Shown: positions 45,348 to 54,729 of the stretch, one piece after another
Layout of the letters: every line of letters starts with the position of its first letter
Numbering within the stretch: the stretch's first letter is position 1
Assembly: GCF_025420485.1 (NCBI RefSeq)
Contig: NZ_JAOEFD010000001.1
Coordinates: 186,001 to 250,000 of the forward strand
Reading direction: 5' to 3'
DNA: 64,000 bases
DNA from: Nesterenkonia marinintestina
GTDB taxonomy: Bacteria > Actinomycetota > Actinomycetes > Actinomycetales > Micrococcaceae
The notes under the pieces: generated by a model
What the model was told of the DNA's origin: nothing
Databases searched by the model: none
The model's input: only the letters and a program-made list of their open reading frames with translations
Translations under genes and position numbers: made by a program

Positions 45348-48175
45348 CAGTGCGCCGCCTCGTGCCAGGAGGCCCCGGCCCCGACGTTGACGTCGAGGGG
45401 GACGGAGAGGTCGGCCGCACCGGACATCCGGTCGACCAGCAGCGTCTCCACCTGCTCCCGCTCCCCCGGGGCCACCTCGAGGATGAGTTCGTCGTGGACC
45501 TGCAGAAGCATCCGCGAGGTCAGTCCCTGATCCGCGAGCGCGGCGTCGACGTCGAGCATGGCCCGCTTGATGATGTCCGCCGCGGACCCCTGGATCGGCG
45601 CATTGAGGGCGGCCCGCTCAGCCATCTGGCGCAGCTGCCGGTTGTCGCTGGTCAGGTCGGGCAGGTAGCGACGACGGCCCCAGATCGTCGAGGTGTAGCC
45701 GTCGGCACGGGCCTGCTCGACCACCTCACGCAGGTAGTCGCGGACCGCGCCGAAGCGCTCGAAGTACTCGGTCATCAGCTCGCGGGCCTCGTCGACGCCG
45801 ATGTCGAGCTGCTTGGACAGGCCGAAGCTGGACAGGCCGTAGGCCAGGCCGTAGCTCATGGCCTTGACCTTCGCGCGCATCTCGGAGGAGACCTCCTCGG
45901 TGGAGACCCCGAAGACCCGGGCGCCGACGAAGCTGTGCAGGTCCTCTCCGTCACGGAAAGCTCGGATCAGGGCGTCGTCCCCGGAGAGGTGCGCCATGAT
46001 CCGCATCTCGATCTGGGAGTAGTCCGCGGTCAGCAGCGTCTCCCAGTCCTCGCCGACGACGAAGGCATCTCGGATCCGCCGGCCCTCGGCGGTGCGCACG
46101 GGGATGTTCTGCAGGTTCGGATTCAGGGAGGACAGCCGTCCGGTCGCGGCGACCGTCTGGGCATAGGTGGTGTGGATCCGGTCGTCGTCGCCGACGGTGT
46201 CCATCAGACCGGTGACCGTCTGCCGCAGCTTGGTGGCGTCGCGGTGAGCCATGAGGTGGTCCAGGAAGGGGTGCTCGGTGCGGGCGTGGAGCTCGCGGAG
46301 GGACTCGACGTCGGTCGAGTACCCGGTCTTCGTCTTCCGCGTCGGAGGCAGCCCCAGCTCCTCGAAGAGCACGGTCTGCAGCTGCTTCGGCGAGCCCAGG
46401 TTCACCTCGTGCCCGATGGCGTCGTACGCCCCCTGGGCCGCCCGCTCGACGGCGGCCTCGAAGTCGGCGTCGAGGGACTCCAGCCGCTCGCGGCTCACGG
46501 CGATGCCGGTGAGCTCCATGTCGAGCAGGACCTCGGCCAGGGGGATCTCCAGGCCGTGCAGCAGCTCGGCGACGTGGCGGGCCTCGAGCTCCTGCTCCAG
46601 CGCGGCCGAGAGCGGGTGCATCAGGTGGGCGCGCAGCGCCGCAGCCTGCAGCGTCGGCAGTGCGACGCCGTCGAGGACGTCCTGAGTGCTGAACAGGTCG
46701 GGGGCGGACCCGCCGACGGCGTCACCGTCGCCGTCACCGTCGGCGCCGGCTCCCTCTCCCCCCACATAGTCGGCCGGGTCGGCCGATCCGCGGAGATGCT
46801 GTGCGACCAGCTCGTCGAAGGCGTAGTTCCGCCGGTCGGGCTGGATGAGGTAGCCGGAGATCAGCGAGTCCTCCGACGCCCCGCGCAGCGTGAGTCCGCG
46901 CCAGGCGAGCCGGCGGCCGGCGTCCTTCAGGTCATGGATCAGCTTGGGGACGGCGGCGTCGGCGAGGATCTCGGCCAGCGCCCGATCCAACTCCTCGTCC
47001 GCGGCGGTGAGGGAGACGACGACCACGGGCTCCGGCTCGTCGGAGCCCTGCTCGGACGGCGGGGCGAGGACGACGGCGAGCGCCTCGGCCCAGCGGGCGG
47101 CCTCGTCGCGCTTGGCCTTGGTGGAGAGGTCCTCCCAGCCGCGGTCCAGGCACAGGGCGACGCCGAGCGGTCCCGCGGTGAGACCCTCCAGGTCCTGCGG
47201 CGTCGTGGCCGTCCGGATCTCGGGCAGCACCCGGGTGGGCGCGTCCTTCTCCACGGAGTCGGGGAACCGCTGTGCGAAGACGTCGTAGAGCCGGTCTCGG
47301 ATCTGGTCGAACTGCAGGGCGTCGAAGAGGGGGTCCACTGCGGCGCGGTCCGGGACCGACAGTGCGGCGTCCTCCAGGGACAGCGGCAGCTCGAGGTCCC
47401 GGACGAGCAGGTTCAGGCGCAGGTTGCGTTCGACGTCGTCGAGCGAGGCCCTCAGGTTCTCTCCGACCTTGCCGCCGATCTCTTCGGCGTGGTCGATGAT
47501 GCCCCTGGTCGAGCCGTACTGGGCGAGCCACTTCGCGGCCGTCTTGGGGCCGACCTTCGGAACGCCGGGGAGGTTGTCGGCGGCCTCTCCGACCAGTGCC
47601 GCGAGGTCCGGGTACCGCCGCGGCGGGACCAGGTACTTCTCCTCCACGGCGGCCGGATCCATGATGGGCAGCTTGGTGATCCCCGAGGTGGGGTAGAGCA
47701 GCGAGGTCCGTTCGGTGACCAGCTGGAAGGTGTCCTTGTCCCCGGAGACCACCAGGGTCTCCCAGCCGGCCTCCTCGGCCCGCGTCGCGAAGGTCGCCAC
47801 GATGTCGTCCGCCTCGTACCCCTCCACCGTGACCGCGGGGATCCTCATGGCTTCGGCGACCTGTCTGATCAGGTCGATCTGGCCGTGGAACTCCTCGGGG
47901 GTCTTCGCACGCCCGCCCTTGTACTCGTCGTAGGACTCGTGCCGGAAGGTGGGCGTGTCGAGGTCGAAGGCCAACACGACATGGGTGGGCAGCTCCTCGC
48001 GGATGAGCTTGAGGAGCATGTTGGTGAAGCCGTGCACCGCGTTGGTGTGCTGACCGGTGTCGGTCACGAAGCTCTCCACCGGCAGCGCGTAGAACGCGCG
48101 GAAGGCCATGGAGTGGCCGTCGACGACCAGCAGTCGGTTATCGGTCTCGGGTCGCGCTTCACTTGTCCGGCTCAC
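45347..48175 (-). CDS. polA: DNA polymerase I
   Basis: A 942-residue repair/replication polymerase. The N-terminal 5'-3' flap exonuclease (LVVDGHSMAFRAFYAL, VSGDKDTFQLV) occupies about 1-300. A 3'-5' exonuclease-like domain lacking recognisable catalytic DxE residues follows. A Gly/Asp-rich linker (GGEGAGADGDGDGD) precedes polymerase motifs A (DYSQIEMR), B (KAMSYGLAYG) and C (QVHDELILE). GTG 48175 follows TAGAGT by 6 nt. It is divergent from a thioesterase gene whose ATG is only 19 nt away, so the two promoters must overlap the neighbouring genes. Confidence 0.96.
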   Translation of the reverse strand: MSRTSEARPETDNRLLVVDGHSMAFRAFYALPVESFVTDTGQHTNAVHGFTNMLLKLIREELPTHVVLAFDLDTPTFRHESYDEYKGGRAKTPEEFHGQIDLIRQVAEAMRIPAVTVEGYEADDIVATFATRAEEAGWETLVVSGDKDTFQLVTERTSLLYPTSGITKLPIMDPAAVEEKYLVPPRRYPDLAALVGEAADNLPGVPKVGPKTAAKWLAQYGSTRGIIDHAEEIGGKVGENLRASLDDVERNLRLNLLVRDLELPLSLEDAALSVPDRAAVDPLFDALQFDQIRDRLYDVFAQRFPDSVEKDAPTRVLPEIRTATTPQDLEGLTAGPLGVALCLDRGWEDLSTKAKRDEAARWAEALAVVLAPPSEQGSDEPEPVVVVSLTAADEELDRALAEILADAAVPKLIHDLKDAGRRLAWRGLTLRGASEDSLISGYLIQPDRRNYAFDELVAQHLRGSADPADYVGGEGAGADGDGDGDAVGGSAPDLFSTQDVLDGVALPTLQAAALRAHLMHPLSAALEQELEARHVAELLHGLEIPLAEVLLDMELTGIAVSRERLESLDADFEAAVERAAQGAYDAIGHEVNLGSPKQLQTVLFEELGLPPTRKTKTGYSTDVESLRELHARTEHPFLDHLMAHRDATKLRQTVTGLMDTVGDDDRIHTTYAQTVAATGRLSSLNPNLQNIPVRTAEGRRIRDAFVVGEDWETLLTADYSQIEMRIMAHLSGDDALIRAFRDGEDLHSFVGARVFGVSTEEVSSEMRAKVKAMSYGLAYGLSSFGLSKQLDIGVDEARELMTEYFERFGAVRDYLREVVEQARADGYTSTIWGRRRYLPDLTSDNRQLRQMAERAALNAPIQGSAADIIKRAMLDVDAALADQGLTSRMLLQVHDELILEVAPGEREQVETLLVDRMSGAADLSVPLDVNVGAGASWHEAAH

Positions 48176-48181
48176 GGTGCA

Positions 48182-48187
48182 ACTCTA
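48182..48187 (-). promoter_or_regulatory. -10 element TAGAGT, leaderless promoter of polA
   Basis: TAGAGT, spacer 6 nt (TGCACC), then GTG 48175. It lies within the 18-bp gap to the divergent thioesterase gene. Confidence 0.55.
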
Positions 48188-48193
48188 GTGGGC

Positions 48194-48709
48194 ATGGTCG
48201 AAGATTTCATCGCACGCTCACGCCCGTCCGCACCCACTCCCCACCCCGCGCCCGAGGAGCGCGAGGCCCTGCTGCGGGCCGCCGGTGTGCCCGAGGAGCA
48301 CTGGGAGCACACCGGCCCCTATGGGATCGCTCCGCTGTCGGTGCGCATGGGGATGCGGTACCTGGAGTTCTCCCCGGAGCGGGTGGTGGCGACGATGCCG
48401 GTCTCCGGCAATGAGCAGAACGTCGGGCTGCTGCACGGCGGGGCGCATCTGGTGATGGCCGAGTCACTGGGGTCGCTGGCCGCGGTGCTGCACGTGCGCA
48501 CCACCCTGGGGCTCGATCGTGCGGTGGTCGGCACCGAGATCGGGGCCACCCACCACCGGGCGATCACCGAGGGGCTCGTGACGGCCACCTGCACGCCGAT
48601 CACTCTGGGGCGGACCCTGACCTGCCACGAGGTCGTGATGCGCGACGAGCAGGACCGCCGGCTCTCCACCGCACGCATGACGAACATGATCCTGGCCGAC
48701 AGGGGTTGA
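48194..48709 (+). CDS. PaaI/4HBT-type hotdog thioesterase
   Basis: A 171-residue hotdog-fold protein. The active-site region reads NVGLLHGGAHLVMAESLGSLAA (near 78-99), with the conserved HGG and downstream acidic residue of the PaaI/YbgC group. Such enzymes hydrolyse acyl- or phenylacetyl-CoA thioesters; a closely similar gene lies beside polA in many actinobacteria. ATG 48194 is the first start after the divergent polA. A TTGTCC hexamer about 30 nt upstream (inside polA) could be its -35. The substrate is not predictable. Confidence 0.87.
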   Translation: MVEDFIARSRPSAPTPHPAPEEREALLRAAGVPEEHWEHTGPYGIAPLSVRMGMRYLEFSPERVVATMPVSGNEQNVGLLHGGAHLVMAESLGSLAAVLHVRTTLGLDRAVVGTEIGATHHRAITEGLVTATCTPITLGRTLTCHEVVMRDEQDRRLSTARMTNMILADRG

Positions 48710-48771
48710 CGGCGATGAGCAGATTCGTCATAATTCACCCCTCCTGACGGTGCGGTGCGATACTCGTCGGC

Positions 48772-50280
48772 ATGACGACACATGCTGATCCGACGGTCCA
48801 ACTGATCGCCGTCGGCCTCTACTTCGCCGCGATGCTGGCGATCGGCTACTACGCGTACCGCCGCACCGACGACACCGAGGACTACATGCTGGCCGGGCGC
48901 CGGCTGAGGCCCACCACCGCGGCCCTGTCGGCCGGTGCCTCCGACATGTCCGGCTGGCTGATGATGGGCCTGCCCGGCGCCGTCTACGCCTCCGGACTCA
49001 TCGAAGCCTGGATCGCGATCGGACTGACCGTCGGTGCCTGGCTCAACTGGAAGTTCGTCGCTCCGCGGCTGCGCTCCTACACCGAGGTCGCGAACAACTC
49101 GATCACCATCCCCAGCTTCTTCGAGGCCCGGTTCAAGACCGGGAACCACTCACTGCGGCTGATCGCCGGAGCCGTGATCCTCGGCTTCTTCACCTTCTAC
49201 GTCTCCTCCGGACTCGTCGCCGGGGGCGAGTTCTTCCGACTGGCCTTCGGCCTGGACTACACCACGGGGATGCTGATCGTCGCCGGGGTGACGGTGCTCT
49301 ACACCCTGATCGGCGGCTTCCTGGGGGCCTCGCTGACGGACGTCGTCCAGGGGACGATGATGTTCCTGGGCCTGCTGATCGTCCCGATCATCGCCGTCAC
49401 CGTGGTCGGAGGGTTCGGCGAGACCGAGGCCCAGATCGCGGCACTGGACGCCGTCGACGGCACGGACCGGCTGAACATCCTCACCGGCGGGACCGCCCTC
49501 GGGATCATCTCCGCCGCGGCCTGGGGGCTGGGATACTTCGGCCAGCCGCACATCATCGTGCGGTTCATGGCGCTGCGCACCGCGGCCGACGCCAAGGCCG
49601 CTCGGAGGATCGGCATCGGCTGGATGGGGATCTCCTGCCTCGGCGCGGTCCTCACCGGACTGGTCGCGATCCCCTACTTCGCCGCCGAGGGCGGCCTGGA
49701 GAACCCGGAGCACGCGTTCCTCGCACTCTCCCAGGCCATGTTCCCTTCGTTCATCGCCGCGCTGCTGCTGGCTGCGGTGCTGGCGGCCATCATGTCCACC
49801 GTGTCCTCCCAGCTGGTGGTCTCCTCCTCCGCCCTGGTCGAGGACATCTTCCGGGTCTTCGGCCGTCGCACCTCACGCCGGCAGGAGCTGATGCTGGGAC
49901 GCGGGGCCGTGCTGGTGGTCTCGCTCATCGCCGGCCTGCTGGCGCTGGACAACGAGTCGACGATCCTGGAGCTCGTCGGGTTCGCCTGGGCCGGCTTCGG
50001 CGCCTCCTTCGGCCCGATCGTGCTGCTGAGCCTGTACTGGAGGCGCCTCAGCATGCCGGGTGCGGTCGCCGGACTGGTCACCGGAGCGGTGACGGTGGCC
50101 GTCTGGGGCAACGTCGACGTCCTGGCGGACACCCTCTACGAGATCGTCCCAGGGTTCGTCCTGAACCTGCTGGTCGCCGTGGTGGTCTCGCTGCTCACCC
50201 ACCGTCCGAACCCCGAGATCGACGCGGAGTTCGACCGGATGAGGGCAGAGGCCCGTGAGATGGTCAGCGCCGCGAAGTGA
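48772..50280 (+). CDS. putP: Sodium/proline symporter
   Basis: A 502-residue solute:sodium symporter with about 13 helices. The sodium-site helix DMSGWLMMGLPGA (near 59) and the SSS signature region in helix 5 (VLYTLIGGFLGASLTDVVQG) match PutP. WGLGYFGQPHIIVRFMA near 250 is the long family motif. It takes up proline driven by sodium, useful for nutrition or osmoprotection alongside the BCCT transporter. GATACT lies 7 nt before ATG 48772, a possible weak leaderless promoter. Its last 17 nt overlap the convergent GT4 gene. Confidence 0.94.
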   Translation: MTTHADPTVQLIAVGLYFAAMLAIGYYAYRRTDDTEDYMLAGRRLRPTTAALSAGASDMSGWLMMGLPGAVYASGLIEAWIAIGLTVGAWLNWKFVAPRLRSYTEVANNSITIPSFFEARFKTGNHSLRLIAGAVILGFFTFYVSSGLVAGGEFFRLAFGLDYTTGMLIVAGVTVLYTLIGGFLGASLTDVVQGTMMFLGLLIVPIIAVTVVGGFGETEAQIAALDAVDGTDRLNILTGGTALGIISAAAWGLGYFGQPHIIVRFMALRTAADAKAARRIGIGWMGISCLGAVLTGLVAIPYFAAEGGLENPEHAFLALSQAMFPSFIAALLLAAVLAAIMSTVSSQLVVSSSALVEDIFRVFGRRTSRRQELMLGRGAVLVVSLIAGLLALDNESTILELVGFAWAGFGASFGPIVLLSLYWRRLSMPGAVAGLVTGAVTVAVWGNVDVLADTLYEIVPGFVLNLLVAVVVSLLTHRPNPEIDAEFDRMRAEAREMVSAAK

Positions 50281-51457
50281 TCCGGCCGCGCCGCCGCGCA
50301 GTCCGGCGCCGACCCGTCCACCGCCTTCGGGTGCGGGCCTGCGCGGCCAGGCGCAGGATCGAGGCCTCGACGGCCTCAGCGTGGCGTTCCGCGGTGTACC
50401 GCCGCCGGACGATCTCCAGACCGCGGCGGCCCATGCGGCGCAGTCCGGAACGGTCGGCGAGCGCCTCGCGGAGCACCCGAGCCAGTCCGGTGGGGTCCGC
50501 GTGGGCGAAGAAGCGACCGGACTCCCCCTCGTGGACGGCTTCGATCTCCGGGCTCGAGTCGGGATGGTCGGCCTCGGCGATGACGGGGACGCCGAAGCTC
50601 ATCGCCTGGATGACGTTGAGTCCGGCCCCGCCGATCGAGACGGCGGCATCGGTCCGGCCGTAGAGCTCCCGCAGCCGGTGGTAGTCGTAGACGGGCCCGA
50701 GGAAGTCCGCCTCCACCCCGAGTTCGGTGAACCTGCGCTCGAGCCGCGGACGTTCGTCGCCGTCGCCGATGATCACCGCATGCGGAGGATCCGTCATCTC
50801 GGCCAGCGCCTCGGCCAGGGTGTCCAGCCGGTGTCGGGCAGTGAGCCGGGCGCTGTAGAGCACCATGGGGCGATGCGGCTCCGTCTCCTCGCCGGTCGGT
50901 GTGATCTCACCGGTGTCGGCCTCGGCGTAGATGCTGTTGTAGACGACCCCGAACTTCTCCTTCGGCACGCCGTAGCTCATGCCGAGCTCGACGGCGCGGT
51001 CGCCGTATACCAGCAGGCCGTCGCACATGGCGTAGAGGCCCAGGCGCAGCAGCCGCTTGAGTCCGGTCTCCGGCCGCTTCCAGCCGTGCCCCCAGAGCAG
51101 CACCGTGCGGCCCCGCAGCCGGCCGACGGCCAGGGCCGCCCAGGCGGAGAGGGTGTAGATGCGCCCTGCCAGGACGTAGACGTCGTGGGAGCCGCGCCAG
51201 ACGGCCGAGACCTGCCCCTTCTCCCACCACAGCTCTCCGACGGTGCGGAAGTCGATGGGGGTGACGCGGCTGAGCACGTCGTCGGAGGCGGCGCGGATCT
51301 CCTCGGCGGAGGTCACCTCGGTGTTGGTGAGACGCCCGTGGAGGTCGACGTCGAGGCGCTCGGAGGCCTTCAGGTGACGCAGCAGCGGTTCGCGGTAGTG
51401 GGCGGCGGTCGGCTGGACCACGAAGAAGACCCTCAGGCGACCGGGTTCCTCAGTCAT
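50264..51457 (-). CDS. Glycosyltransferase family 4 protein
   Basis: A 397-residue GT-B glycosyltransferase. The C-terminal donor domain shows VLYSARLTARHRLDTLAEAL, VIIGDGDERPRLE and SIGGAGLNVIQAMSFGVPVIAEA (the family acceptor/donor-sugar loop). The N-terminal acceptor domain has LWGHGWKRP. No signal or membrane helices are seen, so it probably acts at the membrane surface from the cytosol. ATG 51457 is preferred over GTG 51463 because GAGAGG lies 5 nt upstream. The last 25 residues are very basic (RTRRRWTGRRRTARRRGR) and are encoded opposite the end of putP. It follows tRNA-Gly by 42 nt. Confidence 0.88.
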   Translation of the reverse strand: MTEEPGRLRVFFVVQPTAAHYREPLLRHLKASERLDVDLHGRLTNTEVTSAEEIRAASDDVLSRVTPIDFRTVGELWWEKGQVSAVWRGSHDVYVLAGRIYTLSAWAALAVGRLRGRTVLLWGHGWKRPETGLKRLLRLGLYAMCDGLLVYGDRAVELGMSYGVPKEKFGVVYNSIYAEADTGEITPTGEETEPHRPMVLYSARLTARHRLDTLAEALAEMTDPPHAVIIGDGDERPRLERRFTELGVEADFLGPVYDYHRLRELYGRTDAAVSIGGAGLNVIQAMSFGVPVIAEADHPDSSPEIEAVHEGESGRFFAHADPTGLARVLREALADRSGLRRMGRRGLEIVRRRYTAERHAEAVEASILRLAAQARTRRRWTGRRRTARRRGRITSRR

Positions 51458-51499
51458 GGTCACCTCTCAGCCGTCATCGGAGAAGATGACTCGATTCGG

Positions 51500-51570
51500 A
51501 GGGGATGACGGGAATCGAACCCGCGTCGTCGGTTTGGAAGACCGAAGCTTTACCATTAAGCTACATCCCC
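51500..51570 (-). tRNA. tRNA-Gly (anticodon TCC)
   Basis: A 71-nt cloverleaf: acceptor GGGGATG/CATCCCC, D-arm AGCTTAATGGTAAAGCT, anticodon stem-loop with CTTCCAA (anticodon TCC), and T-arm GCGGG-TTCGATT-CCCGT. The discriminator base is T. CCA is not encoded. Confidence 0.97.
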
Positions 51571-51623
51571 GCTGGTCGGCAGTCTGCCACGGAGAGGCCC
51601 CCGTCGCGGTGTGACGAGAAGTG

Positions 51624-51652
51624 AGTCTAGCAAGGGGCCCCTCGTGCTCCAA
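51624..51652 (-). promoter_or_regulatory. tRNA-Gly promoter (TTGGAG - 17 bp - TAGACT)
   Basis: -35 TTGGAG (51652-51647) and -10 TAGACT (51629-51624), spacer 17 bp. Initiation near 51617 gives a 5' tRNA leader of about 47 nt. Confidence 0.7.
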
Positions 51653-51691
51653 AACGCCGTGCGCCCCCGCCCGCACCCTGTCTCCGAGGGA

Positions 51692-51697
51692 TACCCT
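51692..51697 (+). promoter_or_regulatory. -10 element TACCCT, leaderless promoter of the double glycosyltransferase
   Basis: TACCCT, spacer 7 nt (CAGAGAC), then GTG 51705. Confidence 0.5.
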
Positions 51698-51704
51698 CAG
51701 AGAC

Positions 51705-54700
51705 GTGAGCCAGCAGTCCGCACAGCAGTCCGCATCCCTCGACGAGGCCTCGGCGCGCGACGCCGCGGCCTCCCATCGCGCGGCCGCACAGCAGCTGCGG
51801 GCGAGCACCCGACGGCCCGTGCACTGGGCCGGCGCCGCCGAGGCCCACGACCGACGGGCCGCCCACCTGGAGTCGGGCGGGCCGCCGGAGGCTCCGACGG
51901 CGGCCGTCTGCGCCCGCGCCGAGCTGGCCGGGATGACCGCCGCCGCCGCGGCGCTGCCCCCCGGTGAGCCGGGGGTGTCGCGTCCCCGGCTGGACCTGCG
52001 GATCGGCATCATCTGCGACCGCTTCCTGTTCGACACCTTCGCCCGACTCGCCCACATGGTGCCGCTAACGCCGGAGAACTGGCGCGACCACCTCGACGGG
52101 GTCGACCTGCTTCTGGTGGCGGCGACCTGGCGAGGCCACGACGGCCACAGCTGGGACGCCACCGCCGAGGACGCCGCCGCTCGTCGTCGGCTGCTGCACG
52201 AGGACCTCATCCCCGCCTACCGGGACGCGGGGGTGCCCACCGTGTACTACGGCAAGGAGGACCCGCCGGACTACCGCCGGTTCCTGCAGACCGCCGGAGC
52301 CTGCGAACACATCCTCACCACCGCCGCCGAGGTGGTGGAGGACTACCGGCGGGACTGTCCCGAGGCCCGCAGCGTCTCGGTGCTGCCGTTCGCCGTGGAC
52401 CCGCAGCTGCACTCCCCGCTCGGCTCGCGGCCCGCGGCCTCGCCGGCGGTCCTGTTCGCCGGCTCCTGGATGGGGAGGAAGTATCCGCTGCGCGCCGAGT
52501 ACGCCCGACGGATCCTCGACGGCGTCCTGGCCGCCGACCGTCCGACGGTCCTGGTCGACCGGTACTACGACGCCGAGCGTCCCACCCCCAACCAGCTGGT
52601 CCCCTACCGGTACTGGGCCCACCGCACCCCGGCGGTGGACCACACCGAGCTCATGGCCCTGCAGCGCGTGGTCGACGTCGCGGTCAATCTGAACTCGGTG
52701 CCGGACTCCCAGACGATGTTCGCCAACCGGGCTCTGGAGCTCCAGGCCTCCGGCACCGCGGTGCTCTCCACCTACAGCCAGGGGCTGAACTCGTACTTCC
52801 CGCAGGTCCACATCGCCAATTCGGCGGAGGACCTCGCCGCCGAGCTTCGGCGGCTGGATGAGGATCCCGAACGGCTGCGCCGCATCCAGTCCGACGGGAT
52901 CCGACAGGTCTTCCTGGAGCATCACGGTGCGGACCTGCTGGCCCGGGCGGCCGGCGTCGCCGGAGTCGAGGTCGCCCTGCCGGCCGAGCGGGTGCTCGCC
53001 GTCGCCGAGGACGTCACCGAAGAGCTCGCCGCCGATATGGCCGCCCAGACGCACCGAGAGACCACCCTGATCACCTGGGCCCGCCTCGCCGCCGAGGGGG
53101 CGCCGTCCGGGGAGATACTCATGCCGGTCTCCCCGGAGCGGCGCTACCTCCCGGACTATGCGGCCGACCATGTCGCGGCCTTCCGCTACCAGTCCTCCCC
53201 GATCAGCGTGAAGCTCGACGGCGACGCCGCCGCCACGGACCGTGTCGCGCTGCGCCACCGGCAGGGCCTCGAGGGCCTGGACCTCACCCTGACCGCGTTC
53301 TGGCGCCCGGCGGCCCTGCGCGGGGAGCGCCCGTCACCGGAGGCTCTGCACTCCGAGGCGATGGACCGCCGCGTGTTCGTCGGCGACCACCTCAACCACG
53401 CCCCGGCCGGGCCGACCGGTCGGCCGGGGCGCGTGCACACCGACCTCCGGCAGGCCTCTGCGGCCGCCCGACGCACCGCCCGGGCTCTGGGGCTCGAGGT
53501 CTCGGTGGTGGTTCCGGTCTACGGCAACGGACGTCACCTGCGCGACAAGGCCTTCGCGTCCCTGCGCCGCAGCCCGGGCTTCGCGCGCATGCACGTGCTG
53601 CTCGTCGACGACGGCTCCACCGACGGGATCACCACGTCGATCCTCGAGGAGCTGGCCTCCGCGCACGAGAACGTCCTGGTGCTGCGGCACCCGCCGGGAG
53701 GATCGGGGTCGGCCTCGCGCCCCCGGAATGCGGGACTGGCGATGGCCGGCACCGAGTTCGTCGCCTATCTCGACCCCGACGACGAGCAGTGCGGGGACGC
53801 ATACGCACAGATGGTCGACGCACTGCGCGAGACCCCGGAGGCACGATTCGCCCTGGGCACCCAGCACACCTGGAGCGACCGCCGCCGGCACCTCGACGTC
53901 CACTCGTGGCTGGACCTCGGATCGGAGGTCGACGGAGCCCTGCGGCGGCCGCGCCCCGACGTGCTCGAGGCCTCGTCCTTCCGTCCGGCCAGCATCGAGG
54001 GCATGGTCGCGCGCACCGACTGGCTGCGCGGACTGGGGCTGGTGCAGCCGGTCGGTGCGACGGGTCAGGACACCCTGTTCTTCCAGCAGCTGCTGCACCG
54101 CACCGATGCGTACCTGGCGGTGGCCGCCCCGGCGTACGTCTACTACGGGGCCGTGGACAGCTCGATCGTGAACGCGGTGAGCCCCGGCTACTTCCGGAAG
54201 TACCTGATCGTCGAGGCGGCTCGGGCGGAGTGGCTGCGCCGGGAGGGTCTCCTCGAGGCCTATCTGCACACCCGGTTCGAGCACTTCCTGGTGACCTGGT
54301 ACCTCCCGCAGCTCGCGCTGGTGTCGGCAGATCGGCGGGACGAGGCCGAGGAGGTGCTGCGGGAGATCGTCGCGCTCTATGCGGAGGATCCTGCGGCGGT
54401 CCGATGGCGGACGCCCGAGGCGCTTCGATTCTTCGGACGCCGTGCGCTGCCGGACCCGTCGCGGATGCGTCCCACCCTGGGTCGATGGCGACGCCGAGTC
54501 CGCTCCGAGGCGGCCGAGCGGGCCGAGACTCTGCGCCGGACGCGGCCCGGACGGCTCGCCGGCTCGCTCTACCGACGGACGCTGAAGCCCCGTGACGCAG
54601 AGGCCGAGGCCGAGCTGGCGGACATGCGCGCCGACGAGGCGATGATCGGCTCGCCGACCTCCGCCGCGGCCGAGGCGGACCGCTGGGAACGACGGCTGCC

Positions 54701-54707
54701 ACGCTGA
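51705..54707 (+). CDS. Double glycosyltransferase: CgeB-like GT-B plus GT2
   Basis: A 1000-residue cytosolic protein. After a Gln/Ala-rich, probably helical N-terminus (about 1-90), residues about 97-440 resemble CgeB/GT-B spore-type glycosyltransferases (LRIGIICDRFLFDTF, VYYGKEDPPDYRRF, ALELQASGTAVLSTYS). Residues about 455-600 are an unassigned linker domain. From about 605 a GT2 (GT-A) domain follows: SVVVPVYGNGRHLR, LLVDDGSTDG, SRPRNAGLAMAGTEFVAYLDPDDE. A helical C-terminal extension ends it. GTG 51705 fits the TACCCT promoter; starts upstream would cross it. It probably adds two sugars in sequence to a surface polymer. Confidence 0.85.
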   Translation: MSQQSAQQSASLDEASARDAAASHRAAAQQLRASTRRPVHWAGAAEAHDRRAAHLESGGPPEAPTAAVCARAELAGMTAAAAALPPGEPGVSRPRLDLRIGIICDRFLFDTFARLAHMVPLTPENWRDHLDGVDLLLVAATWRGHDGHSWDATAEDAAARRRLLHEDLIPAYRDAGVPTVYYGKEDPPDYRRFLQTAGACEHILTTAAEVVEDYRRDCPEARSVSVLPFAVDPQLHSPLGSRPAASPAVLFAGSWMGRKYPLRAEYARRILDGVLAADRPTVLVDRYYDAERPTPNQLVPYRYWAHRTPAVDHTELMALQRVVDVAVNLNSVPDSQTMFANRALELQASGTAVLSTYSQGLNSYFPQVHIANSAEDLAAELRRLDEDPERLRRIQSDGIRQVFLEHHGADLLARAAGVAGVEVALPAERVLAVAEDVTEELAADMAAQTHRETTLITWARLAAEGAPSGEILMPVSPERRYLPDYAADHVAAFRYQSSPISVKLDGDAAATDRVALRHRQGLEGLDLTLTAFWRPAALRGERPSPEALHSEAMDRRVFVGDHLNHAPAGPTGRPGRVHTDLRQASAAARRTARALGLEVSVVVPVYGNGRHLRDKAFASLRRSPGFARMHVLLVDDGSTDGITTSILEELASAHENVLVLRHPPGGSGSASRPRNAGLAMAGTEFVAYLDPDDEQCGDAYAQMVDALRETPEARFALGTQHTWSDRRRHLDVHSWLDLGSEVDGALRRPRPDVLEASSFRPASIEGMVARTDWLRGLGLVQPVGATGQDTLFFQQLLHRTDAYLAVAAPAYVYYGAVDSSIVNAVSPGYFRKYLIVEAARAEWLRREGLLEAYLHTRFEHFLVTWYLPQLALVSADRRDEAEEVLREIVALYAEDPAAVRWRTPEALRFFGRRALPDPSRMRPTLGRWRRRVRSEAAERAETLRRTRPGRLAGSLYRRTLKPRDAEAEAELADMRADEAMIGSPTSAAAEADRWERRLPR

Positions 54708-54729
54708 CCGGCCCGGCCGTGGTCCGGCG

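Noticed and set aside
45350-48193. Long plus-strand open frame opposite polA, continuous with the thioesterase frame
   Set aside because: Only the part from 48194 shows a protein family; the rest is the antisense shadow of polA.
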